This document shows, piece by piece, positions 11,553-22,366 of a DNA stretch of 43,864 nucleotides. Origin of the DNA: Chlorokybus atmophyticus (taxonomy: Eukaryota > Streptophyta > Chlorokybophyceae > Chlorokybales > Chlorokybaceae); NCBI GenBank assembly GCA_009103225.1, contig RHPI01003369.1:1489943-1533806 (forward strand), written 5' to 3'. Numbering within the stretch: the first letter of the stretch is position 1; each line of letters starts with the position of its first letter. Made by a program: the position numbers and the translations under genes. Below the pieces are notes generated by a model. That model did no database searches. It was not told the DNA's origin and was given only the letters and a program-made list of their open reading frames with translations.

Positions 11553-13690
11553 ATGGGCGAGTTGAGGAAGCGGCTCCCGTCCGTAGCGCTGGCGGCGGGG
11601 AGTTTTATTATCGGCAACGTCGTGCGGTCCGTCATCGGGCTCGAGTTCGAGACCGTCTTCATGGCGTGGCGCATACGACGCGCGCTCGACCGATGCTTCA
11701 CACGACCCAAACCGCAGATACTCAACACTGGTACGCGCATGATATCAAGTCTCATGCGTCATCACTCTTGTGCATCACACGGAGTTGGGCAATGACTCGT
11801 CAGTTTGTGTATGAAACAGTGTTGCCTGAGATCCCGCGCAAGGCCGTGGCGGAGCGTCTCTTCAATGGCATCCCCACGCTGTTCGTTGGAGCATCAGCAA
11901 GCGGCAAAACCACTGCCATACACCAGGCACGTGACGTGTGCATTGGAACGTGGGTGCAAGCACCCACGTTCCAACATACACCCGAGCGCACACCACAAAG
12001 TACACTCCCACAATCTCTGTCGCCAAGCTCACACCTGGCTGTGGCTGTGTGCAGTGTTGTGAAGGCCGCATCGGCATAGCGTACATGTCCTTCAGGCAAG
12101 CCTCTCTTCAAGCCGCCGTCACGCAGGCCTTCGGTAAGCATACGTAACCCAATATCCACCCGCATCCCACACAACACTCGCTCGCTCTATTCATATTGCA
12201 GCAGCAGCGGTTGTGGCCCGCGGCAGGTGTCGGGGACCTCGCCACGCAGACCACGCTGGACAAGCTGCTCGACATCATCCTGCGGGTGGCCAAGTCGTTC
12301 GCGAAGCAGGGCAAGAAGGTGGTGCTCATCATCGACGACGTGCACGACCAGGTTCGTCTGTGCACATCAGTTTGGGACATGCATGTCGACAGTGCCACAA
12401 GCTAGTGAGTAACACGGATTCGATTGTCTCAGGTGGTGTTTGACGACGCCCCAAAGAGGTAAGCCGGCAATGTGGTGATGTAGCGGGTCCCTGTGCTGGT
12501 GTGGAAGGTTGCTGTTGACATGAGGTGGCTATGCACACAGGGGCGTGTTCAAGCCTGAGGCGGAGCAGCTTTTGAAGTGGGCGCTCGAAGCTCAGACGCA
12601 CGGCTACCTGGACCTCAACCTGTTCACGTCAGAGTACTGGCTGCAAGAAGTCGTCGAGCGCGGTAAGCATCTGTTAACGACATCATAATGATGTATGTCG
12701 CTCCTTGTGTGTATCGGTCACTCAGGTGCACACACGTACGCACATATACACACACGCGCTTGCATACGCACATGCACTCCCTCATTCAGTCTCTGCATCT
12801 GTGTGTCTGATGCTTGTGTGCAACATCGTTTGCAGTTTCCGGGTTTGGCAGCCGCCTCGACACGTACAGCTTCTCCTACATCAAGGAGTCCACGGCTCTT
12901 AGCTACTTGCGCGAGCACACCCCGTTCACGCAGGAGCAGGTGGCGCGCGTGTACGGCGTCACGGGCGGCCACCTCGGCGACATCACGCGCATCGTCGCGT
13001 CGTTCCTGCCGCAGAACAACCGCAACAACACCGTCACGGACGAAGAACTGCAAGGTGTGTGCTCGAGGTGGTTGTGCAACATGTTGTGCGACATATGCAT
13101 GCATAGTTGACGTGTTGTGAACAGGTGTGCTCAATTGCATCATCTTCCGCAACCGCAACATGATGAAAGCCGCGTGCACGGGCAAGTCTGCTGTAGACGT
13201 GGACGCGCGTGACTTTGCTGAGGTAAGGTGGATGCTTTATGTTGATGTGTGCCAACAAAAGACACATATCTACATGGCAGTGTTCGCGTTGCTTGTTCGA
13301 GGCGATATACAAGAACGAGGGCCGGCCGGTATCCATCACGGCCACCTCCAAGAGCTGCCGCCTCAACCCGCTCACGCTCAGCCGCGTGGCCGAGCAGCTG
13401 ACCCGACTCAACCTGCTGCGGGACTTCCCCGCAGACTGCGTGGCGTTCGACGCACCGCGCCAACTGGTGTGTACTAGTGTCACGCACGCACGCACGCACG
13501 CACAAACCACATTTCGGCAGACTAAGTATGTGTGCGCACACAGGTCACTTACGAGCAGATTCGCGACAGTTCTCTGGTAAAGGCGATATCTTTGATGAAT
13601 AAACACAAGGAGCAACAGTCACTTGACGGCGAGGATGAGGAGGAGGAAGTGCCTAAAGAGGCGCAGCATGCGCAGCCTCCACAGGTGTGA
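11553..13690 (+). CDS. Membrane-anchored P-loop ATPase with C-terminal winged-helix-like region
   Basis: Ten exons give 421 residues: 11553-11730, 11820-11926, 12055-12133, 12227-12351, 12433-12458, 12541-12662, 12836-13054, 13125-13222, 13302-13466 and 13544-13690. Residues 1-59 hold one likely membrane span (SVALAAGSFIIGNVVRSVI). Walker A is GASASGKT at about 83-90, Walker B is VVLIIDD in exon 4, and an acidic tail (DGEDEEEEVPKE) closes the protein. The part around RPVSITATSKSCRLNPLTLSRVAEQLTRLNLL reads like a winged-helix domain, as in archaeal-ATPase/STAND-type NTPases. Intron 2 uses a GC donor (CAG|GCACGT). The start is uncertain: an upstream mini-exon 11437-11468 spliced to 11552 would add MVKRRERRAGR. 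Exon 9 could begin at 13281. No precise family name can be supported. Confidence 0.75.
11943..11974. repeat. Perfect 15-bp palindrome with 2-nt loop in a GC-AG intron
   Basis: TTGGAACGTGGGTGC (11943-11957) is followed by AA and then by its exact reverse complement (11960-11974). It starts 16 nt after the GC donor of ATPase intron 2 (11927-12054). Confidence 0.9.
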
Positions 13691-14717
13691 GGCACACTGG
13701 AAAAGCCGCGGATGCAGATCAATTGGCAGGTACTTGACAATAAATGATGCGAAGCTAGTGGTGCGTTGATACCATTAGTTGCGCTGTGTGGCACAGCAAG
13801 ACATACCAGCAGAACAGAGCAGGCACAGCAACAAGCAGATACATCAAAACGAGCCCCCATGGGCTAGACTTAGTGCACTGGGACTCTAGTACAGCTGAGA
13901 ACATGAGAGCAGCGGATTGCAAGGGAGAGGGTAGCAGTGTCACTCGCTGTACGTCCAGCACTACACAGCATTGTCTCGTGTTTGCTTGTGGACATTGTGT
14001 TCCTCTGGCAATGCTTGTGGACCACAGTCAATGCATCCAACACATTGCCAGTGTCATATGCAGCAGCGATGTTGGTCTATGGTTCACATGTGATGGATGC
14101 TGCCTGCCGCCACACCACTGAAGTGCTTGCGTACACCACACCCTAACAAACATTTCCACCAATATGCCGGCCAGTGCAGATGTTGAATGTTGGTGCAGCC
14201 TGTCAAGCGTGGCACTGATAATGCTGTAAAACCATGCGATAATACGCACCAGTGTGTACAAAATGAATGCATACCTACTTTTCGAGGTGGAGGAAGGAAC
14301 ACATTTGCCTTTGCTGACATAATGTCATCGTCATTATTCTCCCCCCCCTACCCCCGCCCTCCCTCTCTCTTCAACTAAAAGCACTGTGCATCTGCGGGCA
14401 CAAGGACCATTCAAGTCAGAGTTTCCCTGAATAAGACACTAACAAGGCGGTGTAACAGTTTTGCTTGTGAAGGCCAGAGAATCCGGACTTTGCCACGGCA
14501 TGGTCAGAAGGCCAGATGTGCAGAGGCAAACATTACCACCAGACAAGTGTACCCATTGCCAGCCATGTAAACCAAGCACTCCTAGACACGCGTGTCGTAT
14601 GCACGCTCGCGGTTGGATTATGTTGCTGTTGCCAACCTCTGTGCGATGGTTTGGACATCACCACAGCCAACAAAAGCACATTATCTGCGGCGTGAACAGC
14701 CACCAAAAACACCGCTC
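13691..14717. other. Convergent intergenic region between the ATPase and ribF
   Basis: The flanking genes converge on this 1-kb stretch, which should carry their 3' UTRs. A C-rich run sits at 14340-14360. No gene, RNA or long repeat was recognised. Confidence 0.5.
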
Positions 14718-15931
14718 TCATCGAAAATCGATCACCGCAAGTGTCACGTGCTCTACCCCATCCCCAACCCCTTCCAATGCCACCGATGGCGGCCACTCCA
14801 CTGTGACCCGCGAATCTTCAACAACAACCCTCGCACGTGTGGGTTGCAGAACCAACTCACTATCATCTTCAATGTCACGCCCGAGCTCCGTCACCCCGAC
14901 ACGACACGTCCACAAACACACCACAGCGGCCTCGTACTCTCCATCGCCGGGCGGCTGATTCAGCAGCTTTGTGACACATGTTGATGGTGATAGGGAGTCC
15001 TGATCCAACACGCCAATGAGGCGATACGGGCGTGCGAGCAGCGAGGCCACCTGGCTCATATCCCCTTTGGCAAGGGCTCCACGCACACGGGTGGAGGATA
15101 CCTGCTCGCCAGACCCGTTGTTGCTGCTGTTGTCTTCAACTAATTCAACGATTGAGCACGCGATCCCGCACTCTTTGGCTAGTTCACACAACAAACCCGC
15201 ATCGCCCGCGGCCCGAAAACCGAAGCGGTAGTTGCTGCCGGCCACAACGCCTCTCACACCCAGGTCCCGCACCAACATGGACACAAAGTCCTCAGGGCTC
15301 TGCCTCCTAATGTCTGCAAGATGAGAGAGGGGTTGGTTGAGGAGTGTGATGCACAGAGCATGAGGGTGATGTTTGCGCCGACCTTTGAAAGGTAGCCAAA
15401 GTTCTGTTGGCGTGAGTCCGCGGCAATGCTCGCGCCACAGCCTCATCACGCGAGGGCGGTCGGGTGGGGCCACAAGGGGAAGACGCGGCTCCCAACCAAG
15501 CACCTCCGCCATGCCTGTGTACGTGTGCGCGTGTGCGTGCGTGCGTGCGTGCGTCTCTACGCCACAAAGCCACAAGTGCACATACAGTACGCACCTGAGA
15601 AGGACAGCATGCACGGCGTGCCTTCGCCAAGGCTTGCAGCAGCTGCGGCCAACGCTCTGTGGCCCGTATGAAGCGCATCGAACTTGCCCAACGCCACCAC
15701 CGCACCCTTACCCAACTCACCCTTTTCGCTCCTCCCACCCCTCTCACCCTTCTCACCCTCTTCTTGCACAGCCGCCCCTCCCGCTCTCGCTGTGACAACA
15801 CTCGTGTGCGCTGTTAACACCCCTTTTCGACGACGCATACGCGGCCACATCCTCACACCATTGTGTTGGGTAAGCTTCATCATCTTCATGTTGGAGCTGG
15901 AGTGTGAGATTGTTGTTGACGATGATGCCAT
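14718..15931 (-). CDS. ribF: FAD synthetase, RibF type, probably plastid-targeted
   Basis: Three exons (15595-15931, 15383-15514, 14718-15313) give 354 residues. The first 75 residues are Ser-, Thr- and Arg-rich with few acids before an acidic linker, consistent with a transit peptide. The nucleotidyltransferase signature follows: ALGKFDALHTGH (HTGH at about 88-91), then SPEDFVSMLVRDLGVRGVVAG, NYRFGFRAAGD and SSTRVRGALAKGD...ARPYRL. The enzyme adenylylates FMN to FAD. The C-terminal third does not show the flavokinase motifs of bacterial bifunctional RibF, matching plant RibF proteins, which have FAD synthetase activity only (known for the family). The ATG lies only 30 bp after the stop of the upstream COA4-like gene. 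Confidence 0.88.
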
Positions 15932-15961
15932 CAGGTTGGGGGAAGATAAGCCCTGATGATG

Positions 15962-16715
15962 TTATTGCTCACGGTGGCGGCGGTTGAACTCTTCGTGACA
16001 AGCGCGCAGCGCAGCCACCTCTGTGTTGGTGTGTGTGTGTTGTTGGTAGCAAAACAACATGTTGGCTTGTCAACCAAAAGCATGTGTGAGATTGGACTAT
16101 GAAAGACAACGTTAAGCACACCAACCTTTCTGGCACTTGCGCCAGTCGCGGCTGTGTTCGCCCATGCACTCCTGCGCAATTGCAGACACAATATCTGGTT
16201 GAGAAGTGGAGAAACAACACCATACTGTGTACACATGACACATGCGCATCATCACCATGCACACGTGTCCACATGCAGCATGACAGGCAGAGCTATCACA
16301 ACACCGCAACCAGCATCATCATCATTCCAGCATAAACCGCAGTGTGTGCAACAAGACATGTGATTCTGACGTGATCACCAAGTCGGCGTTGCATGCATGC
16401 AAACTCAGCGAGAGAGAGGCCCGCCAACCACGAGCACAGCGGACCAATAAACTGAACTGACCTCGAGGGCGGCGTAGGCTCTGCCGCAGCCCTGCTGGTT
16501 CACCATCGCCTCCACGTCGTCGCCGGCCGCCGCTGGATGCACCGACACGGCCGCCGCCGCCGCATCGCCGTCAGCATCGTTGTCCTGGAGGAAATGAGCG
16601 AGGGTGGGGTGTTTGTGTATGTGTGTGGTCAGCCCATGTTGAGGGTGAGGCAGCACACAGAGAGCCAAGCACAGCACGGCGCACTCACCTCCGCACGCCG
16701 CCTCTGTGCATGCAT
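15962..16715 (-). CDS. COA4: Twin-CX9C protein, COA4-like cytochrome c oxidase assembly factor
   Basis: Four exons (16689-16715, 16462-16584, 16126-16171, 15962-16020) give 84 residues. After an Ala/Asp-rich lead the protein has GCGRAYAALEEC, a CX9C pair (Cys42, Cys52), then DWRKCQKEVAALRAC, a second CX9C pair (Cys63, Cys73), and the tail HEEFNRRHREQ. Two CX9C motifs define a CHCH fold, oxidised by Mia40 in the mitochondrial intermembrane space. The layout GCxxx..ECM..H..DWRxCQ..V.A...C follows COA4/CHCHD8. The first exon codes for only nine residues and is supported by phase, not homology. COX19 or another CMC protein is a less likely alternative. Confidence 0.75.
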
Positions 16716-17336
16716 ACTCCACCGCCGCCGCCGCCGCCGCCCTGGTCTGGACGGTTTCTGTGTATGTGATGGCGTTGGGTTGTGGGGTTTACAACTTGGA
16801 GGGGATGATGCTTGCTAGTTGAACTCAACTGACATTGGAATGGGTGGATGATGTTGAGCTGCTGCTGCTGTAGATGAATTTGTGCAAATTGCAAATCAGT
16901 GCAAAAGCTGGGTAGTGTTTCACGAAAGTTTTGTAAGGAATGTCTGCAAGGCAGCTCCCTTACATCGTGGAGATGGCTTGTGTGTTCAGCGCGCGCGCAA
17001 TCGCAAATATGCAGACTCTCACTAGCACAGTACTGAGCTTGTAATGCTTGGAGTGGCTACCCAAGCAGACGTGCAGGCGCGTGCAGTTTACTACAACATA
17101 CACGCAAATGCACATGTGCACTACCCAGTGATCTTATGCATTGCATGCATGCATGTGTGATGCAAGCACACGCACACGCACGCGTATTCAGACGTAATCA
17201 TGCAGTGCGCATGCACACGCGTGTGCACGTGTGCACACGCGCGCGCATGCATGGACTGACGCACATACGCACAAACACGACTGTCACTGTCATGTCTCAA
17301 CCGATTGTTTCCATCTCAAAACACCTCCCACGCATT
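16716..17336. other. Region between the ENGase 3' end and the COA4-like 5' end
   Basis: This 620-bp stretch should contain the COA4-like promoter and the ENGase 3' UTR (both genes are minus-strand). From 17140 to 17270 it is a dense alternating purine-pyrimidine tract (GCATGCATGCATGTG, ACACGCGTGTGCACGTG and similar), prone to Z-DNA or cruciforms. No gene was recognised. Confidence 0.55.
16721..16742. repeat. (GCC)n microsatellite just upstream of the COA4-like start
   Basis: Seven GCC units on the plus strand (GGC on the coding strand) lie in the presumed 5' UTR of the COA4-like gene. Confidence 0.7.
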
Positions 17337-17752
17337 TCAACTATCCGTCACAATCAGCTCAGCGCACGCGCACGCCGCGAGTGGCGGTTCCCGCGCGCCG
17401 CCGTAGCTGAGTGCCTGCACCCCAAACACCACCTTGCCCACGTCACTCGGCACCCGCAGCCTCGACACCCTGAAACGCGGTACAAACGCCGCCCCGAGCC
17501 ACTCCCACACGGGAGGGGTTGTATCATCAACCACATCACCATCCACATTCCCATCGACATCGACGACAGAGATTTTCTCCAAGTGGTAGAACACGTCCCA
17601 ACGCAGAGGTGCCACGTCGCACATGTCCACGTCCCACCCGAGCGTCACGCTAAGGGTCTCGGGGTCGGTCCAGAAAGGGTGCTTGCAGTACACGCTGCTC
17701 GCGCGCACGTGGCCCGCAGCTTCCGCTATAGCCACCATACCGATCCTCGCCT

Positions 17753-17800
<48 letters not shown>

Positions 17801-20447
17801 GTTGGTTGGAGCAGAGTGCGTAGACGTACTTGAGTCTGCAGCCTGAGAATGCCAGACCCGGCACGCAGTGGTACCGTACTTGCCAGTCTGATGATGATGA
17901 TGAGGGTGTGTCGTCCTTCTCATTCTTTTCCTCATCGTTATTGGATATTATGCGCGTGGGGCGGAGGGTGTAGTCGTCGCCGGACACGGACACGTACGAC
18001 CCCGCGGAAGGCGAGGACAGCGTCACGCTGCGCTCGCGAGACAACGAGTCCACAAATACCAGCTGCAGGCTCACCTCGCTGTCCTCGCCGCACTTCACCT
18101 GAGAGCCACGTGTGCGTGCGTGTGCATGCGTGCGTGTGCGCGCATGCGCGCTCGCGCCTTGTTTGAATGAGTGTTTGTGTGCACGTCTACACACACATGC
18201 ACAAACGCGCATGTGCTTGCTCTGCAGCTTTTTGCACAACCGCAGAAATGCACGCGACGTGACAACAAGATGGACACACATACCGCATATGACACTCTGA
18301 GGGCGCTCTGCTCGTGCGCCGCCATCGCAAAGTCCACATCAAACAGCAGCACCTTCTTCACCTTCTCCTCATCACCATGCATGCTTCTCTTCCATGCGAG
18401 CAGAAGGGAGGACCCGCCTTCGAACGCGTCACCAAAGTCCACCCGCGCACTCACACTTCTGTCATCACCATCATCGTCTTCGTTGTTGTTGAGAATTGTT
18501 AGTAGGCTCGGTTGGACTGTTTGACACGACAGGTTGTGCCATGCGACGGAGCTCACGGACTTGCCCTGTATGTACACCGCGTCGCCCACGCCCTGATGAA
18601 GGAAGAGTAAGGAATGTGATGATGCACACATGCACACACGCACACGCGTGCATGCGTTCGCACGCACATACAGAGTCTCCTGCGCACACCTGGTCGAATG
18701 TGCTGATGAACGGTAGCACTGTTGCGCACGGCTTGTGTGGGCCGCCCCAAACCGCAGTAATCTTCCCCCAAAATTTCTCCTGCAAGGGATGAAAGGGATG
18801 ATGGTTGTGTGTAGAATGCAAGCGAGGCATTTGTTTCATGCGCATGCGTGCCTGGTTCTCGGTGAAGGTGGGCTCGTCCTTGGCTCCGCACTCGTACACC
18901 CAACCGGGGGCGAAGATGGCCGAGGACAGGCCAGCTCGCCTGGCCGCCGCCACATCCGCACCGGTCTGGACAAATTGTTGTTGAGTGTCACCCATGCACA
19001 CATGCGTGCGCAAGCACACGCACACGCACACGCAAAACATACCGCCCATTTCCCGCCGCTGACTGTGCCTCGTCCAAACACGTCGCTTCCAAGGAACACG
19101 TCATGTGCACGTTCTGGTCCCGCTGCGCGTGCGCTGTCCTCGGGGTACCCTTCCTTCCATGTGTAGTTGAGTAGGACGGATATGTTGGGATCCGCGTCAA
19201 AGAAAGGGCGATTGAGTTTAGTCAGACGGTCCTGCCACGCAAGCTCACCGCTCGACGTCACCGCGTCATACCAAACCACTTCTGCACCCTGCGACGTGTG
19301 CATGTATGCGTGTCAAAGTGCCAGATGTTGCACATGATGTTGATGTTGATGTTGATGCTGATGACTACTCACCCTGATGAGACGCGGCATGACCGTGGAT
19401 AGAGTGCGCAGAAACTCTATCACGTTGGGTATCTTCTTCTTCGCAATGGGGACCTCAATGTTGATCTAGCCAACAAGTCAACATAACCAAGGACGTTGAA
19501 CTTGAGATCAACAACAACAACACCAACAACGTTGTCAACATACCAGCCATCCGTCGAAGTTGTAGAACCGTGCTAGTGCCGCTAGCTGTCTTGCGTGATG
19601 TCTCGCCGCGTGTTTTGACCTAAACACTGTCTCGCACGCGCGTTTGCCACGCTCGTGCTCGGCCACAAAGGACCCCAAACATCGCACTCCGTGTCGGTGA
19701 GCCGCGTTGGTCCAACCCGCCGGTGGAATTGTCACCAAGGAGTGACCGAAGTAGACGAACACGTCTACCAGCTGCCAGTGCCAGAAACGGTACACGTCCT
19801 TACCCTCACCACCTGAGATGGGTGTGGTGTCAACGCGTGCGCACGCGTGTACACGTGTACTTGCATGCGTGCATGCACTTGTGGATTGGTGGCAGTGAAA
19901 TTAAGCTGGGCAAGAGCAATGTGCATGCTCATGCGTTGATGCATGTGCATGCACATTGCACCTTGTGCGTGCGTGCGCTTGCGTGCTCTTATATGTGTGC
20001 GTGTGTGCACGTGTGTGTGACTGCGTGTGTGCAAGTGTGCGCGATGGTGGGTGTGCGTACATGCAATGTAACCACACCTTGTGCATGGGCATCATCGCCA
20101 TAGCCGCCTTGCATATCATGGCACACCATCATCCTCGCCCTTCTCTTCTCCTCCTTCTTCTCCTCCTTCTCCACCTCCTCCGCCACCCTTAACGGCTCCG
20201 ACGCCATCAGGAAATCCGTTGCTCTTGATGTGGCGATGAACGGCCATCGCGTGAGGCGATGGAGTGAGGTGATGGGTCCCGCCACGGGCTCATAGTCCTC
20301 GGGAGCAAAGGCGGAGAGCTTGTTGGTATAAGACTTCTTGTTGTGGCCGCGACGCACGGTGCGAACGCGTACGGTCGTGGTGAGGGCAGCCAGCAGAGCT
20401 GCAGCGGCCGCGCACGCCCCCACCCACGCGAGCACGACCGCAGGCAC
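17337..20447 (-). CDS. ENGASE: Endo-beta-N-acetylglucosaminidase (GH85, ENGase) with N-terminal hydrophobic segment
   Basis: Eight exons in phase: 20078-20447, 19544-19812, 19373-19465, 19043-19288, 18852-18965, 18690-18779, 18284-18592, 17337-18098 (750 codons as read). GH85 landmarks follow in order: RMMVCHDMQGGY, VDVFVYFGHSLVTIPPAGW, TNAAHRHGV, RFYNFDGWL|INIE with the conserved Asn and Glu, EVVWYDAV, AIFAPGWVYE and EKFWGKI. The enzyme cleaves the chitobiose core of N-glycans. The first exon begins after an acceptor (CAG|GTG CCT) with VLAWVGACAAAAALLAAL, a membrane span not expected of cytosolic ENGase. No in-frame ATG lies upstream in this exon, so a start exon is missing. Intron 5 uses a GC donor (CAG|GCACGC). 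The last exon carries a poly-Asn run. A 239-bp piece of it recurs at 27524. Confidence 0.88.
17755..17800 (-). repeat. (AAC)n microsatellite coding for poly-Asn in ENGase
   Basis: About 15 AAC codons (GTT on the plus strand) encode an asparagine run in the last exon of the GH85 gene. It is the same codon repeat as in the HTTM gene. Confidence 0.9.
19337..19362. repeat. (TTGATG)n hexamer repeat in an ENGase intron
   Basis: Four to five TTGATG units lie close to the donor of ENGase intron 3. Confidence 0.7.
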
Positions 20448-20450
20448 CTG

Positions 20451-21212
20451 ATGACGGCATGGTTGTGCTGTTGTTGTACTCGTCGTGTTGGAAATGCTTG
20501 ATTGTTATTGAGAGACACGACCGATGGATCTTGCAATGGGGCATGCATGGATGAGTGGATGACTCGTTCAATGAGGATGGGTGAGTGGAAAAAGATTGCA
20601 TGCGTGTGTGGACGAATGAATGACTGCATGGCTACACTGACTGGAAGAATGAAGGGTTCAACAAACAATGCAGTGCCTGCACTAGTGATTGGTGAATGCA
20701 TGATCGAGTGGATGAGTGCACGAATGAATGGCTGAGCGACCGCCTGAATGATGGGATGAAACGCTTAATCAAATCAATGACTGAATGCGTGCACCAACAA
20801 CATTCAATCGGGTGGGCAACAACAGCACGACAGAAGCTCACAAGCAAGCTCTGCAGGTCTGAATGAGCATTGCCAGTACCGAGTGACGATGAGCTGTTTG
20901 TGACGTTTCAGCGAGGGTGTGAACGCAAAGAACGCAAGCTCAGCAGCAGAGCGTGAGAAGGCCGCTCACATGACATGCGCACTATCCTGGCAACATCATC
21001 ATCATTATCATTGACATGAGGCGCCACATGAGGCGCCGCACATCCATCCCAGTCAGCGTGCATGCCAGGACAGGACACCATCATGCCCACGAGACCAACC
21101 CGGCATGCAACCTCATGCACCTGTCATGACTATCATCGTCATCACCTTCATGTCCTTGTTGTCAAGCTCAAGCGCCAAGTGCTAGCCTACTCGTCAAACA
21201 AGTCGCTACATG

Positions 21213-21244
<32 letters not shown>

Positions 21245-22366
21245 GGCTGCCGCCTCGTCGTTGAGCGTGTCGCTGCTTGTCTGCGCCACACGCATGCACG
21301 GCAAAACTCGACACTGCCACTGCCAGTCAGAAAGCAGCAGCATTGGTTGGTTGAAACCTGCTTTCAGCGGCCCCGTCAAGCACAAGCGTGCATGCAGCTC
21401 ACAGCAGCATAGGTTAGAGGAGGACACCATGGCACACCATGCAGCTGATGATATACACGCTCAGCTTCCATACACGATCACCACAGTTAAATTCACCATT
21501 GCGCTGGCCAGCTTCGCCGACTTCGCTCGGCTGTGCGCGGTTGTTTGCTTGCGCACACGAACGTGGTATCACACACACAAGGAGCATGCCGCTTCTAGCT
21601 ACTGGAAACAGTTGATGGGTTGTGTGACTTCCGCAGTATACCCCAAGCTCATCCGCCAGCAGGTGCAGATAGCAACAATGCTGGACTGATGGTGGATGCT
21701 TGCAGTTCTTGCGTGTCTCCAACTGACCCGCATGCAAACCACACTGTGCATGCCATCAACATGCAAATTAATAGGTTAATGCTACCCGCTGCTTGCATGC
21801 ATGATCGACATGGTCAACACTGCAAGTGAATGAAGGCAGCAGCAGCAAAGAAGCAATCCATGAGGCGAAATGGACTAAGGCTAAAGGAGTTGCGTGTCCA
21901 TGCAAGCAGCACCCTGCGTGCTGCATGCTGCCTAGCCAGTCTGAACTGTGTGAAGCATGACACTCGCACATCAGCCCAGCCAGCATTTACTCAAGACAGC
22001 CAGCGAGGCTTGGGTGCTTGCTGAGGGCCAGGACAGCAATTTTGTTGCACCCTGAAGCTAATGCCAGCATATGATGTCGCTGCCAGTCCTTCGGGTCGAG
22101 AGACATGGATGAAGTGCAGCACCCAATTTCCAAGCAGCGATTGTTAGCAAGTGCTCAACCTCAATTACGTAATGCTGCTCGGTTCACGTCTGGCAACAGT
22201 CAGTGTCCGTCCCACTCCCAGCATCGAACCACTGCCCTTTGTTCCAGACTCCAATGTAAGGCTCCGCGAATGGTAAGAATCAGCTAGCAAGCAGCGGTGC
22301 AGCAACATGCTTGCTTCACGCTCAACGCACTGTTGAGCGAGCAGCTAAGCATGCGCATTGTGTCGC
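20451..22366. other. Region between ENGase 5' end and bL20m 3' end
   Basis: This 1.9-kb stretch must hold the missing ENGase start exon and promoter. From about 20530 to 20790 the plus strand is full of GAATGA/GGATGA units, a degenerate ATGA-type repeat. A (GCC)n run at 21208-21245 gives a poly-Ala frame on the plus strand (21210-21689) and one on the minus strand. Neither continues into a recognisable protein. No further gene is supported. Confidence 0.5.
21208..21245. repeat. (GCC)n microsatellite
   Basis: About eleven uninterrupted GCC/CCG units upstream of the ENGase gene. The length is well above neighbouring simple sequence. Confidence 0.85.

Noticed and set aside
13034..13615. 193-codon minus-strand frame
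   Set aside because: It is antisense to confirmed exons of the P-loop ATPase and follows their codon structure.
21210..21689. Open frame starting with a poly-Ala run
   Set aside because: The Ala run is just the (GCC)n repeat; the downstream residues resemble nothing and the frame has no splice support.
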